Assembly (NCBI GenBank): GCA_905182995.1 | Contig: CAJJDP010000122.1 | Span: forward strand, 293,136 to 357,135 | Source: Paramecium octaurelia | Taxonomy: Eukaryota > Ciliophora > Oligohymenophorea > Peniculida > Parameciidae | Length of the DNA stretch: 64,000 nt | Direction: 5' to 3' | Part shown: in pieces, positions 47,337 to 58,477 of the stretch | Layout of the letters: the number at the start of each line of letters is the position of its first letter | How positions within the stretch are numbered: position 1 is the stretch's first letter | Position numbers and translations under genes: made by a program | Notes under the pieces: model-generated | The model's input: only the letters and a program-made list of their open reading frames with translations | Told to the model about the DNA's origin: nothing | Database searches by the model: none

Positions 47337-47788
47337 TTTATTTTATTAATTTTGCATATTAACATGTCTCTTCTTAATAACCTCTTAAGATTGTCTAAAC
47401 TATTGTTAATACTATTTTGATTTATTTATTTTATAGCATTTATTAATGCATTAACATTTAAACCATTCATAACACAATATTTTGATTTTAATTAAGCTAA
47501 TTCTATGAGTTCTGATATTAAGGGTAATTTTCCTAAAATATTTTGGTTTTTATAATTAGATTATTGATATATAATTATGAAAAATTGATAAAAATAATAT
47601 TCAAGCCAATAACTAACGTTAATGAATGCGAAAAACACAATTTCTAGAGTGTCTTACTTTTAATTTGATAATGAATAGATTAATAAAGGAATATTCATTT
47701 TATTAACACTTAAAAATATATAATAGATTATAACGAGTTATAAGAGATGAATCTTATATTAAGGTTAACACTCATATTAAAGTATCAA
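47337..47788. repeat. Spacer between inverted-repeat arms, orientation 1
   Basis: A 452-bp unique spacer lying between the left arm and its inverted copy. It begins GATTTATTTTATTAATTTTG and ends with ATATTAAAGTATCAAAAA. No gene or repeat was recognised in it. The same spacer is found at 49606-50057 in the opposite orientation. The arms next to it carry the divergent 5' regions of the two ADP/ATP carrier copies, so it would sit in a shared bidirectional upstream region. Confidence 0.9.
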
Positions 47789-49238
47789 AAAAATATTGAT
47801 GTTAAACGAGATAACCAGTTAATTTAATGAAGTTATGAGAAAACAACTCATTATATTAAGAACATAAATTGAATTGTTGTCTTGTTTTTATTACTTCAAA
47901 CTTAATTGTTGAAAATAAGAATTCAATGGTATGAATGAATGAAAATGGTTAAATTCAATTAAGACGTTGAAAGGTTTACAATGAGAAGAGAAAAATGTTA
48001 TTGTTAAATTCAAAAGTATGAATGTAAGAGAGAACAAAAGAAAATAGCTTTTAAAAAAGGTTTTAAGGAAACAATATTAAGAGTAGTGTAATAAAAATAA
48101 GAAAATTAATGAATAGTATATAATATTTATTTATTTGTGATATAAAAGCACAAATTTGTTCCAAAATTTCAAAAAGATTTATTTTTATCTTATAAATGGC
48201 TGATTTCATAAGAGATTTCATGATTGGTGGTGTGTCAGCCGCTGTTTCGAAGACTGCTGTTGCTCCAATTGAAAGAGTCAAATTGTTACTCTAAACCTAA
48301 GATGCTAATAAAAAAATTTAGGAAGGTGGTGCCAAGAAGTACAATGGTATTGTAGACTGTTTCATCAGAGTCCCAAAAGAAGAGGTATTTTATAACATTG
48401 AATGATCAAAGGGCTTATCTGCCTTATGGAGAGGTAATTTGGCCAATGTCATCAGATATTTCCCAACATAAGCATTGAACTTTGCTTTCAAAGATGCATA
48501 CAAAAAGCTCCTTTGTCCATTTGGTAATTATTATTTTAATCATTAAGACCCAAAGAAAGAGAAATTCCTCTTTTTCTTAGGAAATATGGCTTCAGGTGGT
48601 GCAGCTGGTGCTACTTCCTTGATGGTTGTTTATCCACTCGATTTTGCAAGAACAAGATTGGCTGCAGACATTGGTAAAAAGTCTGAAAGACAATTCACTG
48701 GATTGTCAGATTGCTTGAGCAAAGTTTACAAGTCTGATGGTTTCATCGGATTGTATAGAGGTTTTGGAGTTTCAGTTTTGGGAATTATAGTATATAGAGG
48801 TGTCTATTTTGGTACATATGACACAGCAAAGGGTACAATATTTAGAAATCCAATGATGAATAACATTATTGCAAAATTCATTGTTGCTTAATTCATCACC
48901 GGAACTGCAGGAGTCATCTCATATCCCTTAGATACAATTAGAAGAAGAATGATGATGTAATCAGGTATTTTCTTATCATTATCTCTTAATAGGAAGAGCT
49001 GATGTTCTTTATAAAAATACACTCGATTGTGCAGTCAAAATTGCTAAGAATGAAGGAACAAAAGCCTTCTTCAAAGGAGCCCTTTCTAATTTCTTCAGAG
49101 GAATTGGTGCTTCACTCGTTTTAGTCCTTTATGATGAAATCTAACAATTCATTGCTCCAGGATCTAAATCTTCAGGAGGTGAATGATACATTAATTTTAC
49201 GTTCAATATACAAATCCAAAAATCATATATCATTTAAT
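47789..49238. repeat. Truncated inverted copy of the arm
   Basis: Reverse complement of 45887-47336. It contains a complete ADP/ATP carrier A and ends abruptly at 49238, just before a single undetermined base. The last bases before the n (CATTTAAT) already differ from the other copies (CATTTTAT at 51500), the kind of low-quality end seen at a contig edge. Confidence 0.9.
48196..49186 (+). CDS. Mitochondrial ADP/ATP carrier, paralogue A (second copy)
   Basis: Reverse-complement duplicate of the gene at 45939-46929, with identical length (991 bp) and identical introns and motifs (PLDFAR, RRRMMM). It stands head-to-head with the left copy across the 452-bp spacer. If the palindrome is real the cell has divergent duplicate genes; if the join at 49239 is an assembly artefact, this copy and the one at 50465 are the same gene. 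Confidence 0.9.
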
Positions 49239-49239
49239 N
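49239..49239. other. Single undetermined base at a sequence junction
   Basis: The only n between two repeat blocks. Everything from 49240 onward repeats, with a period of 2269 bp, what begins at 46971, apart from the inverted spacer. A lone n at the exact end of homology suggests that two assembled pieces were joined here. Confidence 0.9.
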
Positions 49240-49605
49240 TTTGTGCTTTTATATCACAAATAAATAAATATTATATACTATTCATTAATTTTCTTATTTT
49301 TATTACACTACTCTTAATATTGTTTCCTTAAAACCTTTTTTAAAAGCTATTTTCTTTTGTTCTCTCTTACATTCATACTTTTGAATTTAACAATAACATT
49401 TTTCTCTTCTCATTGTAAACCTTTCAACGTCTTAATTGAATTTAACCATTTTCATTCATTCATACCATTGAATTCTTATTTTCAACAATTAAGTTTGAAG
49501 TAATAAAAACAAGACAACAATTCAATTTATGTTCTTAATATAATGAGTTGTTTTCTCATAACTTCATTAAATTAACTGGTTATCTCGTTTAACATCAATA
49601 TTTTT
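49240..49605. repeat. Direct copy of the innermost left arm
   Basis: Identical in orientation to 46971-47336 (offset 2269 bp). It holds the upstream region of carrier A without its coding part, and leads into the spacer in inverted orientation. Confidence 0.9.
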
Positions 49606-50057
49606 TTGATACTTTAATATGAGTGTTAACCTTAATATAAGATTCATCTCTTATAACTCGTTATAATCTATTATATATTTTTAAGTGTTAATAAAATGAA
49701 TATTCCTTTATTAATCTATTCATTATCAAATTAAAAGTAAGACACTCTAGAAATTGTGTTTTTCGCATTCATTAACGTTAGTTATTGGCTTGAATATTAT
49801 TTTTATCAATTTTTCATAATTATATATCAATAATCTAATTATAAAAACCAAAATATTTTAGGAAAATTACCCTTAATATCAGAACTCATAGAATTAGCTT
49901 AATTAAAATCAAAATATTGTGTTATGAATGGTTTAAATGTTAATGCATTAATAAATGCTATAAAATAAATAAATCAAAATAGTATTAACAATAGTTTAGA
50001 CAATCTTAAGAGGTTATTAAGAAGAGACATGTTAATATGCAAAATTAATAAAATAAA
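49606..50057. repeat. Spacer between inverted-repeat arms, orientation 2
   Basis: Reverse complement of 47337-47788, flanked by the same arm sequences on both sides (GTTTAACATCAATATT on the left, its complement on the right). Thus arms are constant while the spacer is flipped, as expected of recombination isomers. Confidence 0.9.
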
Positions 50058-50464
50058 TCAAATATTGATGTTAAACGAGATAACCAGTTAATTTAATGAA
50101 GTTATGAGAAAACAACTCATTATATTAAGAACATAAATTGAATTGTTGTCTTGTTTTTATTACTTCAAACTTAATTGTTGAAAATAAGAATTCAATGGTA
50201 TGAATGAATGAAAATGGTTAAATTCAATTAAGACGTTGAAAGGTTTACAATGAGAAGAGAAAAATGTTATTGTTAAATTCAAAAGTATGAATGTAAGAGA
50301 GAACAAAAGAAAATAGCTTTTAAAAAAGGTTTTAAGGAAACAATATTAAGAGTAGTGTAATAAAAATAAGAAAATTAATGAATAGTATATAATATTTATT
50401 TATTTGTGATATAAAAGCACAAATTTGTTCCAAAATTTCAAAAAGATTTATTTTTATCTTATAA

Positions 50465-51455
50465 ATGGCTGATTTCATAAGAGATTTCATGATTGGTGGT
50501 GTGTCAGCCGCTGTTTCGAAGACTGCTGTTGCTCCAATTGAAAGAGTCAAATTGTTACTCTAAACCTAAGATGCTAATAAAAAAATTTAGGAAGGTGGTG
50601 CCAAGAAGTACAATGGTATTGTAGACTGTTTCATCAGAGTCCCAAAAGAAGAGGTATTTTATAACATTGAATGATCAAAGGGCTTATCTGCCTTATGGAG
50701 AGGTAATTTGGCCAATGTCATCAGATATTTCCCAACATAAGCATTGAACTTTGCTTTCAAAGATGCATACAAAAAGCTCCTTTGTCCATTTGGTAATTAT
50801 TATTTTAATCATTAAGACCCAAAGAAAGAGAAATTCCTCTTTTTCTTAGGAAATATGGCTTCAGGTGGTGCAGCTGGTGCTACTTCCTTGATGGTTGTTT
50901 ATCCACTCGATTTTGCAAGAACAAGATTGGCTGCAGACATTGGTAAAAAGTCTGAAAGACAATTCACTGGATTGTCAGATTGCTTGAGCAAAGTTTACAA
51001 GTCTGATGGTTTCATCGGATTGTATAGAGGTTTTGGAGTTTCAGTTTTGGGAATTATAGTATATAGAGGTGTCTATTTTGGTACATATGACACAGCAAAG
51101 GGTACAATATTTAGAAATCCAATGATGAATAACATTATTGCAAAATTCATTGTTGCTTAATTCATCACCGGAACTGCAGGAGTCATCTCATATCCCTTAG
51201 ATACAATTAGAAGAAGAATGATGATGTAATCAGGTATTTTCTTATCATTATCTCTTAATAGGAAGAGCTGATGTTCTTTATAAAAATACACTCGATTGTG
51301 CAGTCAAAATTGCTAAGAATGAAGGAACAAAAGCCTTCTTCAAAGGAGCCCTTTCTAATTTCTTCAGAGGAATTGGTGCTTCACTCGTTTTAGTCCTTTA
51401 TGATGAAATCTAACAATTCATTGCTCCAGGATCTAAATCTTCAGGAGGTGAATGA
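50465..51455 (+). CDS. Mitochondrial ADP/ATP carrier, paralogue A (third copy)
   Basis: Same 991-bp gene as at 48196-49186, 2269 bp further right, with ATG 50465 and TGA 51453-51455 and the same three introns. It is followed, as on the left arm, by the 434-bp spacer and then paralogue B. I saw no substitutions between copies. Confidence 0.9.
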
Positions 51456-51890
51456 TACATTAATTTTACGTTCAATATACAAATCCAAAAATCATATATC
51501 ATTTTATATATCTATCATTTCCTTTTTTTGTGATAATTTTAGACTTAGCACTCAAAATAGATTCTGCATGAAAATAATAGTATATACAATATAATTATGT
51601 TAATATTCACTATTGATCCTCTAACATCTATAAATTTCTATAAAACAAAATATCTTGATATATTTGTAGGATTTTTTTTAGGTCAATTAGGAGAAATTTA
51701 CAAAAAATTAAATATAATCTTTTTTAATATTACTACAAAATTAGCAAAACTTCAGATTTTGCAGAATTATCCAAATGATGATATAACTATGAAAAGATAA
51801 AGAAAGTCATAAACATCAACTAATTGTATCAATTCTAATTAAAACCATTTTTAAATTAGTGTAAAAATAATAAAGTTAATTTTATTTTTA

Positions 51891-52851
51891 ATGACAGATT
51901 TTTTATAAAACTTTCTCATAGGAGGGGTTTCAGCTGCATGTTCAAAAACGGCCTTTGCACCATTTGAGAGAGTTAAGCTACTACTTTAAACCTAAGATGC
52001 CATTTAAAAGGTGTAAAATGGATAAACAAAGAGATATAATGGAATCCTCGATTGTTTCTCACGAATATCTAAAGAAGAGGTTATTTAAATGATAAACTAC
52101 TCAGGGACTATCTGCGTTTTGGAGAGGAAACTTCGCAAACATCATTAGATTTTTCCCTGCTCAAGCTTTAAGCTTTGCTCTAAAGGATACATACAAATAT
52201 ATGTTTAACCAATACGGTTTATAAAATATAATATCTTTAAGATCAAAAGAAATAACCAATTCGATTTTTTATTAGTAACATCGCTGCAGGAAGCGCAGCT
52301 GGCGCCACTTCTTTGCTATTAGTCTATCCTTTAGATTTTGCAAGAACAAGATTGGCAGTAGATATTGGTAAGTAAGCTGACAGGTAATTCACTGGTTTAA
52401 CGGATTGTTTGACTAAGATTTATAGGTTGGATGGTTTTATCGGATTGTATAGAGGTTTCGGAGTTACAGTTTTTGGTGTGATGGTATACAGAGCAATATA
52501 TTTTGGAGCTTATGACACAGCCCTAAAGATGTTTAATCACTAAAATCATATATTTTATCTATTTCTTTTAGCTTAATTTGTAGCATGCACTGCTAGTATC
52601 TTATCGTATCCCTTGGATACAATAAGAAGAAGGATGATGATGCAATCAGGTAAATCTTTAATAATTATCAATTAATAGGAAGAGTTGATGTTCTTTATGG
52701 AAATAGTTTTGATTGTTGTTTTAAAATTATTAAAAATGAAGGAATGAGAGGATTTTTTAAAGGATTTCTTTTAGAGTTCTCTTCTAAGTTAGGATTCTCA
52801 TTAATGCTAGCATTTTATTCTAGTATATAATCGCATACTAACTTGAATTGA
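51891..52851 (+). CDS. Mitochondrial ADP/ATP carrier, paralogue B (right copy)
   Basis: Mirror copy of 44543-45503 with identical length (961 bp). ATG 51891, TGA 52849-52851; the first intron is 52080-52104. It contains APFERVK, PLDFAR and RRRMMM. Confidence 0.9.
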
Positions 52852-53125
52852 ATTGAATCGAAAATTAATATGAATAGATAAATACATTATTATTGCATAT
52901 ATTTTATTTCATTATTTTAAAAAATATTATATTGATATTTAGAACACAATATTTATTTAAATTCTCTGCTTCTCTTCTGAAAAGACTCCAAATGGAGTTA
53001 TTATAAGTCAGGATGATTTTGAGTCCAAGAAAAATCGATTGTTTACTTTCAGAGAGATAATTAAAGAAGGTTTAAAGGAGTTAAAAGTGAAGATTTATTT
53101 AAATGAATAAATAAATAAATATATT

Positions 53126-53746
53126 ATGAATTAAGATATTTAGACATAAGACCAATTGATAGAGTACTTAACTTCGATTGATTAGTAACATTTAATCACC
53201 TATATTCATAATTATACTCAATAATAGATTACAGAATTCATTGACCAAATAAATCAACTCAATAGGAATTATCCAGGAGGAATCAAAGAGTATGCAAATA
53301 GAGCAAGAAAAGTATGAATTGATATATATATTTAGTTATTGCTTGATGCTTCTGAAGATGTCAATCCATTTGCTGAATATACTGCTCATGTACCATAAGG
53401 ACAGAATGTAGATATTTATTCTGAAGAATATTGCCGATTGGAATAATTGGGAGTGGAAGAAATTAAGGATACATGTTTTGTATTAGTGGCTGGTGGTTTA
53501 GGTGAGAGATTGGGTTATGATGGAATTAAAGTAGCTTTGCCAATAGAATTAGTTACTAATACAACTTACTTAGAATATTATTGTTAATTTATACTGAATT
53601 TATAAAAAAAACATGGGAACAAATTATTACCCTTTGCAATAATGACATCAGATGATACTCACAAATTAACTTTGTAGTTATTGGAAAATAACTTATATTT
53701 CGGATTATAAAAGGAATAAGTCACTCTCATAAAATAAGAAAAAGTG
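53126..53746 (+). pseudogene. 5' fragment of the UDP-sugar pyrophosphorylase gene, cut at 53747
   Basis: Mirror copy of 43648-44268, including the [13 protein letters not shown] signature. It stops in the middle of the coding region (after KQEKV on the left copy) where the single n stands, and the DNA beyond has no similarity to the rest of the gene. Either the arm's duplication endpoint truncated this copy, or unrelated pieces were scaffolded together here. Confidence 0.8.
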
Positions 53747-54508
53747 CNAATGTAAGCTTCTGCTAATACATATTAAAATTTCAAGGTTTAATCCAACGAA
53801 TTCAATAATAAATTATAAATTTTTTAATTTATCCAATATAGGAATAAATTACCTCATAAATTCTAAGAAACAATCAACTACTTCGTAATTTATAAAATTC
53901 TTTATGATTGCATCTATGAAACTATATTTTTAAACAAAATGAGAATACATGATTGGATTTGTAATAATGGAATTTATGTTGATAGTTTTTATCAAATTAT
54001 TCAGTTTTAATGATATTATTATTAAATTTAATTCATATCAAAATTAATAATATTCATCTTAATTAGGAAATGTATAAAATCTAAGATTGAGTTTAAATGT
54101 AAATCCTTTATAAATACAATTATTTTGATATCGAAATAGTTAATGAAAACTAAGGATTCTTTTCTTCATCAACTTGTAGACAAGATGATTGTAGACCTTG
54201 ATTTGTCTGAATGACAATAGAAGAAACATTAGTTCATTATCAGGTTATTTTAAGGAGCTTGTTTAAAAGGAAAATCATAAAAAGAGAGAACGTTCTAGCA
54301 ATGTAGTCTGCGATTGCAAATACTAATATAAAGAGTTCATGTTTATTTTTTGTAATGATGAAGACTTGAAAGAACACCAAATTTCGTTGATTCTATTATA
54401 CAGGAAATATCATAAATGCTAATTATTATTATAAATTATAATCAAGGATTTTATTGGAAATGTCTGGATAAAGCAGTTTAATGTCTGAATTCTAGTCTCT
54501 TTCTTTCA
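53747..54508. other. Undetermined base followed by a stretch without a supported gene
   Basis: Position 53747 is n. The 760 bp that follow are A+T-rich with only short frames; a possible coding scrap lies around 54170-54330. I see no continuation of the pyrophosphorylase gene and no telomeric repeat at the junction. Confidence 0.5.
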
Positions 54509-55762
54509 TCATAATAAAATACTATTATTCCAATAATGGAAGGCACCAAAGCTAAATATTAAGAAAGAGTTACCAACAGCAAAGACAATAATAGCAATGG
54601 GTATAAGTGCAACACCTATTATAAAAGCAAAAATCAACAAGCATGCTTATATCCAACAGTTTTTATCTCTGTAAAACCTTGTTTGGATTAGTTTGGCTAT
54701 ACACAAAATAGGAGCAATCACTATTACTACCATAGGAGTCAATATTATTAGGAGTATAAAGCAAATGAACCTCCATATTATTAACTTAACATATGACCAA
54801 TCTTTTTATCGAATCCATCCTGGCATCAAGGCAGGACAACCAAAAGGATTGAATATTGCATAATGAATAGATGTATAATCGCTCCCGCAAATCCAACACC
54901 ATTCATGTTAACAAAACTAACAAGTCATATGATTACACCCATTAATCTTCTCAACTATAATTTTGCATCTTGGACATTATTATGTATCTCTATTTTCTTA
55001 CCACTCATTTAAAACTTATTATAAGTTCTCTTCACAACTTTGAAGTGGATGTGCTCTTTGTTTGCATCGTTTGCAAACTTCAATTTTACAATAAGGACAA
55101 GTAGATACGGTTGATTATTGTTTAAATTCTATTACACTATTGCAATTTATAGTAGGACACCAAGCTTTGTTGGGATTCATAGCAATTTCCAAGTTTTGAT
55201 GTAACTTTATGTATTTCTTATAAAGTTCTTGTGAATGTTCCAGGACATCAATATCTCTAATTGGAATATCACAATGGGGACATTTAATATTGTTGATTTT
55301 TCTATCTTCTATTGATTGCCTTAAATAATTGTAAAAGCAATTTAAGCAAATCATGTGTTTTTCTGAATTTAGATGAACCAAATCTTTGTCCAAATACATC
55401 AAATAACATACACAACATTATTAATTATCGTATATTATATCTATTATTCTGATTATTTTTGCTACTAACTTCTCACTATTTTCATCAATCATCAGATGAA
55501 ACTACCTACCTTTATTGCAAACTCCACAATTGTTACTCGATTAAACATATCTGTGAGTTTCATCATGTTAGAGATATATTGCAGCATCTTAAATTCTACT
55601 AAACCCTTTAAAATGTATAGCATAAATTGATTGAAATATGTTAAATCCTTCTAGTTAAGTTAAATCAATTATTAATGACAGTTCTTGTAAATCTATCTTT
55701 GATGAATGCTCATCAGGTTCAATCCCATCATCTACATCCTCTTGAAATTTTACATAATTCAT
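54509..55762 (-). CDS. RBR-type (RING-IBR-RING) membrane E3 ubiquitin ligase
   Basis: ATG 55762 (MNYVKFQEDVDDGIEPDEHS) to TGA 54511-54509, with a few short introns. The N-terminal region of about 110 residues ends in CGVCNK, the first cysteines of RING1. RING1 continues HMICLNCFYNYLRQSI and IKCPHCDIPI. The IBR reads WCPTINCNSVIEF, CPYCKIEVCKRCKQRAH. RING2 has CPRCKIIVEKINGCNHMTC followed by WCWICG, which includes the candidate catalytic Cys in NGCNHMTC. Two or three hydrophobic helices close the protein (FICFILLIILTPMVVIVIAP; LLIFAFIIGVALIPIAIIVF). RBR ligases pass ubiquitin through a RING2 thioester; membrane-anchored members act at ER or endosomes. Confidence 0.88.
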
Positions 55763-55820
55763 TAAATTTATAATTTATTCATTATTTCTTATTCAATACT
55801 TTATTATATATTAATATTAT

Positions 55821-57291
55821 TCATAATATTTCAATACAATCATGCAGATCTGCTAATCTTACACAAAAGAAAAGTTTCTAATCTTTATAAAATTCTAAAG
55901 GGATAGTAGTCTGCACTTATTAATCTCTGTTTATTATTAATTATTTGTGAAATGGCTTGAATGTTAATTCTAAAGTAGAGTTACTATAGAATCTTAAATT
56001 AGGTGAACTCCTGATCATGTCTGATCCTGTCATCGATCTAATATATCCATTTGAATTAAGTAGATAACATCCATGATCTTTATTATTTGATCCTGGCATA
56101 TGCTCTGCTGATCCTGTAAAAACGAAATTATTTTCTTGTAATTTCTATTGATCACAAATTCCTACTGCCATAGGATATCTTTGATTTGAATTTCTACATA
56201 CTTTGATAACAAGGGTTACTCTTTACTCTCTTGCTAATCCACTTCCATATATGGATGGCTTAATGAATGCAATACTTTTATCACAATCTAAAATTAATTT
56301 TACTTATTTAGATGTTACTTACAATCCCTATCCAAAGCATTCTGAATGGAATGAATGTGTTGTACTAAAAGTATTTGAAGTCTCTACCAAAGACATCTAT
56401 TATCCTATTCGTTTTTTCATATTATTAGGTTTATAGTAAAATTGACTCAAAGATTGACTAACAGAAATTCTATCATCTGGAGATCCTGGAGATTTTTCAA
56501 TAGCTGTGATCTTTTTATAACTTGGTAATTGTTGATGAGATTGCTTAAACTCATTATTAGTTTAAGAAAGTTTTTTTTATAAGTGGCTATTACTTTATTA
56601 TGAAACTTGGGTTTAATAATTCATTTCTACATCGCTCCTGAAGGTATTCATTACATCCTTAAGTTTTCTAAATAACAGATTTTCCCCATCAGTTTCTTCT
56701 GCGGCATCCAAAATATAATTATTTCTTACCAAAAACTCCTATCTTTTTGTATTGTATTCAACCTTCTAAAAAAACTAACTCATCAACTTCTAAATCAAAT
56801 TTTAGTCATGCTATTTAATAGCTCTATTAAAGGTATCTTAAGTAGGCAGCACACAAGAAAATTCTAAACAAATTCAACAAAACTACTTACATTCATAATA
56901 CTACAATTTCCTTTCTAACATATCCTTCTATTTATGAATGGCATCATTTACTATGTCTGATAATTCTGTTAATTGCTTAATTAAGTTTTTTAGTTTGCAC
57001 ACTAAATCATTTTACACCGTAGATTCCTAAAATCTAAATTCCTATGACAATATATGAAAATATTACGATCTCATTTAATAAACTATTCCCTTATTTTTGC
57101 AGTAGATTAATGAACTTTTTATAGTGAATCACTTAATGTCCTATATGATTTTCCTCGATACATGAAACACAATTCAAAACTTTGTTCATAGAAATGCATT
57201 CTGGATTCATACATAATAATTCTAAAGGCTCATCTTCACCTTTATTTACATATAATACCTTGATGATACCCTGCCATTTAACAATATACAT
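55821..57291 (-). CDS. B-box zinc-finger protein with SPRY-like C-terminal domain
   Basis: ATG 57291 (MYIVKWQ, then a 30-nt intron GTATCATC...AAAG) to TGA 55823-55821. The N-terminus has a B-box-like zinc site: LLCMNPECISMNKVLNCVSC with a following HIGHQ. A coiled-coil region follows with several introns, then a Ser/Asn-rich linker (SPGSPDDRISVSQSLSQFYY). The C-terminal beta-rich domain (LILDCDKSIAFIKPSIYGSG, AVGICDQQKLQENNFVF, KDHGCYLLNSNGYIRSM, then YKDQKLFFCVRLADLHD) has the look of a SPRY/B30.2 fold. The order is TRIM-like but without a RING. Not all introns are resolved. It lies 58 bp from the RBR gene on the same strand. Confidence 0.65.
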
Positions 57292-57630
57292 TCATTTTAT
57301 AATAAATAAAATTAATAATATTTCATTTACATTCTCATTAATAATATTATCATAATCTTCAACAAGGCAACTCTTTATTTCCTTCATTAAATATTTATAA
57401 ACACTTAATTAAGTATTCTTTTATTCATTAACTACGCAGATTATCAATTTTGATCTAACTCCACTTAATTGAGTGTATCAATGGAAGTAATAAAGGAATT
57501 ATATTTGTGTTTTTAGATAATAATCTATTAATATTGTATTTAATGGTTTCAGTTATTGATGATATCATTCCAATTTTTAGAGGTAACATTTGAATTTTTT
57601 GTCGAACTATCTAAAAGTAATAATTAAAAA

Positions 57631-58403
57631 ATGGAAATCGATATACTAAATGAATTGCTATCAGAAACAGTTGGTAAACTTTTTAATCCAAGAGTTGTGT
57701 ATAATTTTAAGAAACCCAATCCAGTTTATGATAATTACTAAAAGAATTCAAATAACACATCTTAAACTTCTATATCTTCTATCCAATCTGATCAACCAAA
57801 ATTTGAACAACCACAATAAAAATTATCCAATCCTCCAACAATAGAATAATGGGTTAATATAATTGGCCCGTAAAAACTGTAAGAATCATTAACTAAGTAA
57901 GATGCTATTGATATTATAGATTGAATATAGATTTAGCAAAATTAACTAAAAGAGATTTAGAAATGATGTCTATGGATTAACTTTCGAATGAAAAGAAACG
58001 AGTAAAAAATGAACTCAAGTTTTATGATGCCAATTTTTAATCAATTTTCAATAGATTTCCATTAAGAAATGAAAAAGAACCAATGAGACCCTTATACATT
58101 TACTATAAAAAATTGAAATAACAAATTGACAAAGTTGCTCAAAATCCAGGAATTCAAATTCCAACTTACAAGCAATCAACAAATAGTACCTAAGGAGAAA
58201 TTCAAAAAAGAATAGAAGATTTAAAGAAAACAAGAGCAGAATTGAGAGAGAAACTGAATAACTTTTAAAATGAATTCACAACCACCCACAATAGAAGAAT
58301 TAGATTTCATAAAGATATTGCTCCAGTAGAAAAAGAATATAAACTTTATAAAGAAATAAAAAATGAAATTTAAAAGTTGGAGAATATTTTGTAAAAGAAA
58401 TGA
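57631..58403 (+). CDS. FAM13-type coiled-coil protein
   Basis: ATG 57631 (MEIDILNELLSETVGKLFNP) to TGA 58401-58403. One 23-nt intron leaves exactly 250 codons. After a Gln/Asn/Pro-rich leader the second half contains LSNEKKRVKNELKFYDANFQ and FPLRNEKEPMRPLYIYYKKL. This matches the C-terminal FAM13A/B signature (K-x-LQKxLLxYE...GRP...E..L.KPLYxRYRxLK). A second helical block (GEIQKRIEDLKKTRAELREK) follows. In animals this region lies outside the RhoGAP domain and its function is poorly known; here there is no RhoGAP. Confidence 0.78.
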
Positions 58404-58477
58404 ATAATATGCGATTAGAGATAAATCTATTATAGAGTTAAATAAATAAATTTTATATAAATTACTCAAATATGTCT

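Larger units (their letters stand above)
50058..53746. repeat. Right arm of large inverted repeat (3.69 kb)
   Basis: Reverse complement of 43648-47336 over its entire length, ending exactly at a second single n (53747). It carries both carrier genes and the first part of the pyrophosphorylase gene on the plus strand. Sequence beyond the n is unrelated to the left flank. Confidence 0.95.

Noticed and set aside
47337-47788. Replication origin or non-coding RNA gene in the spacer
   Set aside because: No recognisable structure or conserved element; only A+T-rich unique sequence.
49240-53746. Transposon or composite element explanation for the duplicated carriers
   Set aside because: No transposase, terminal inverted repeat with target duplication, or mobile-element gene is present; the arms contain only host genes.
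53747-53760. Chromosome end (telomere addition) at the second n
   Set aside because: No C4A2/C3A3-type repeat is seen on either strand near the junction.
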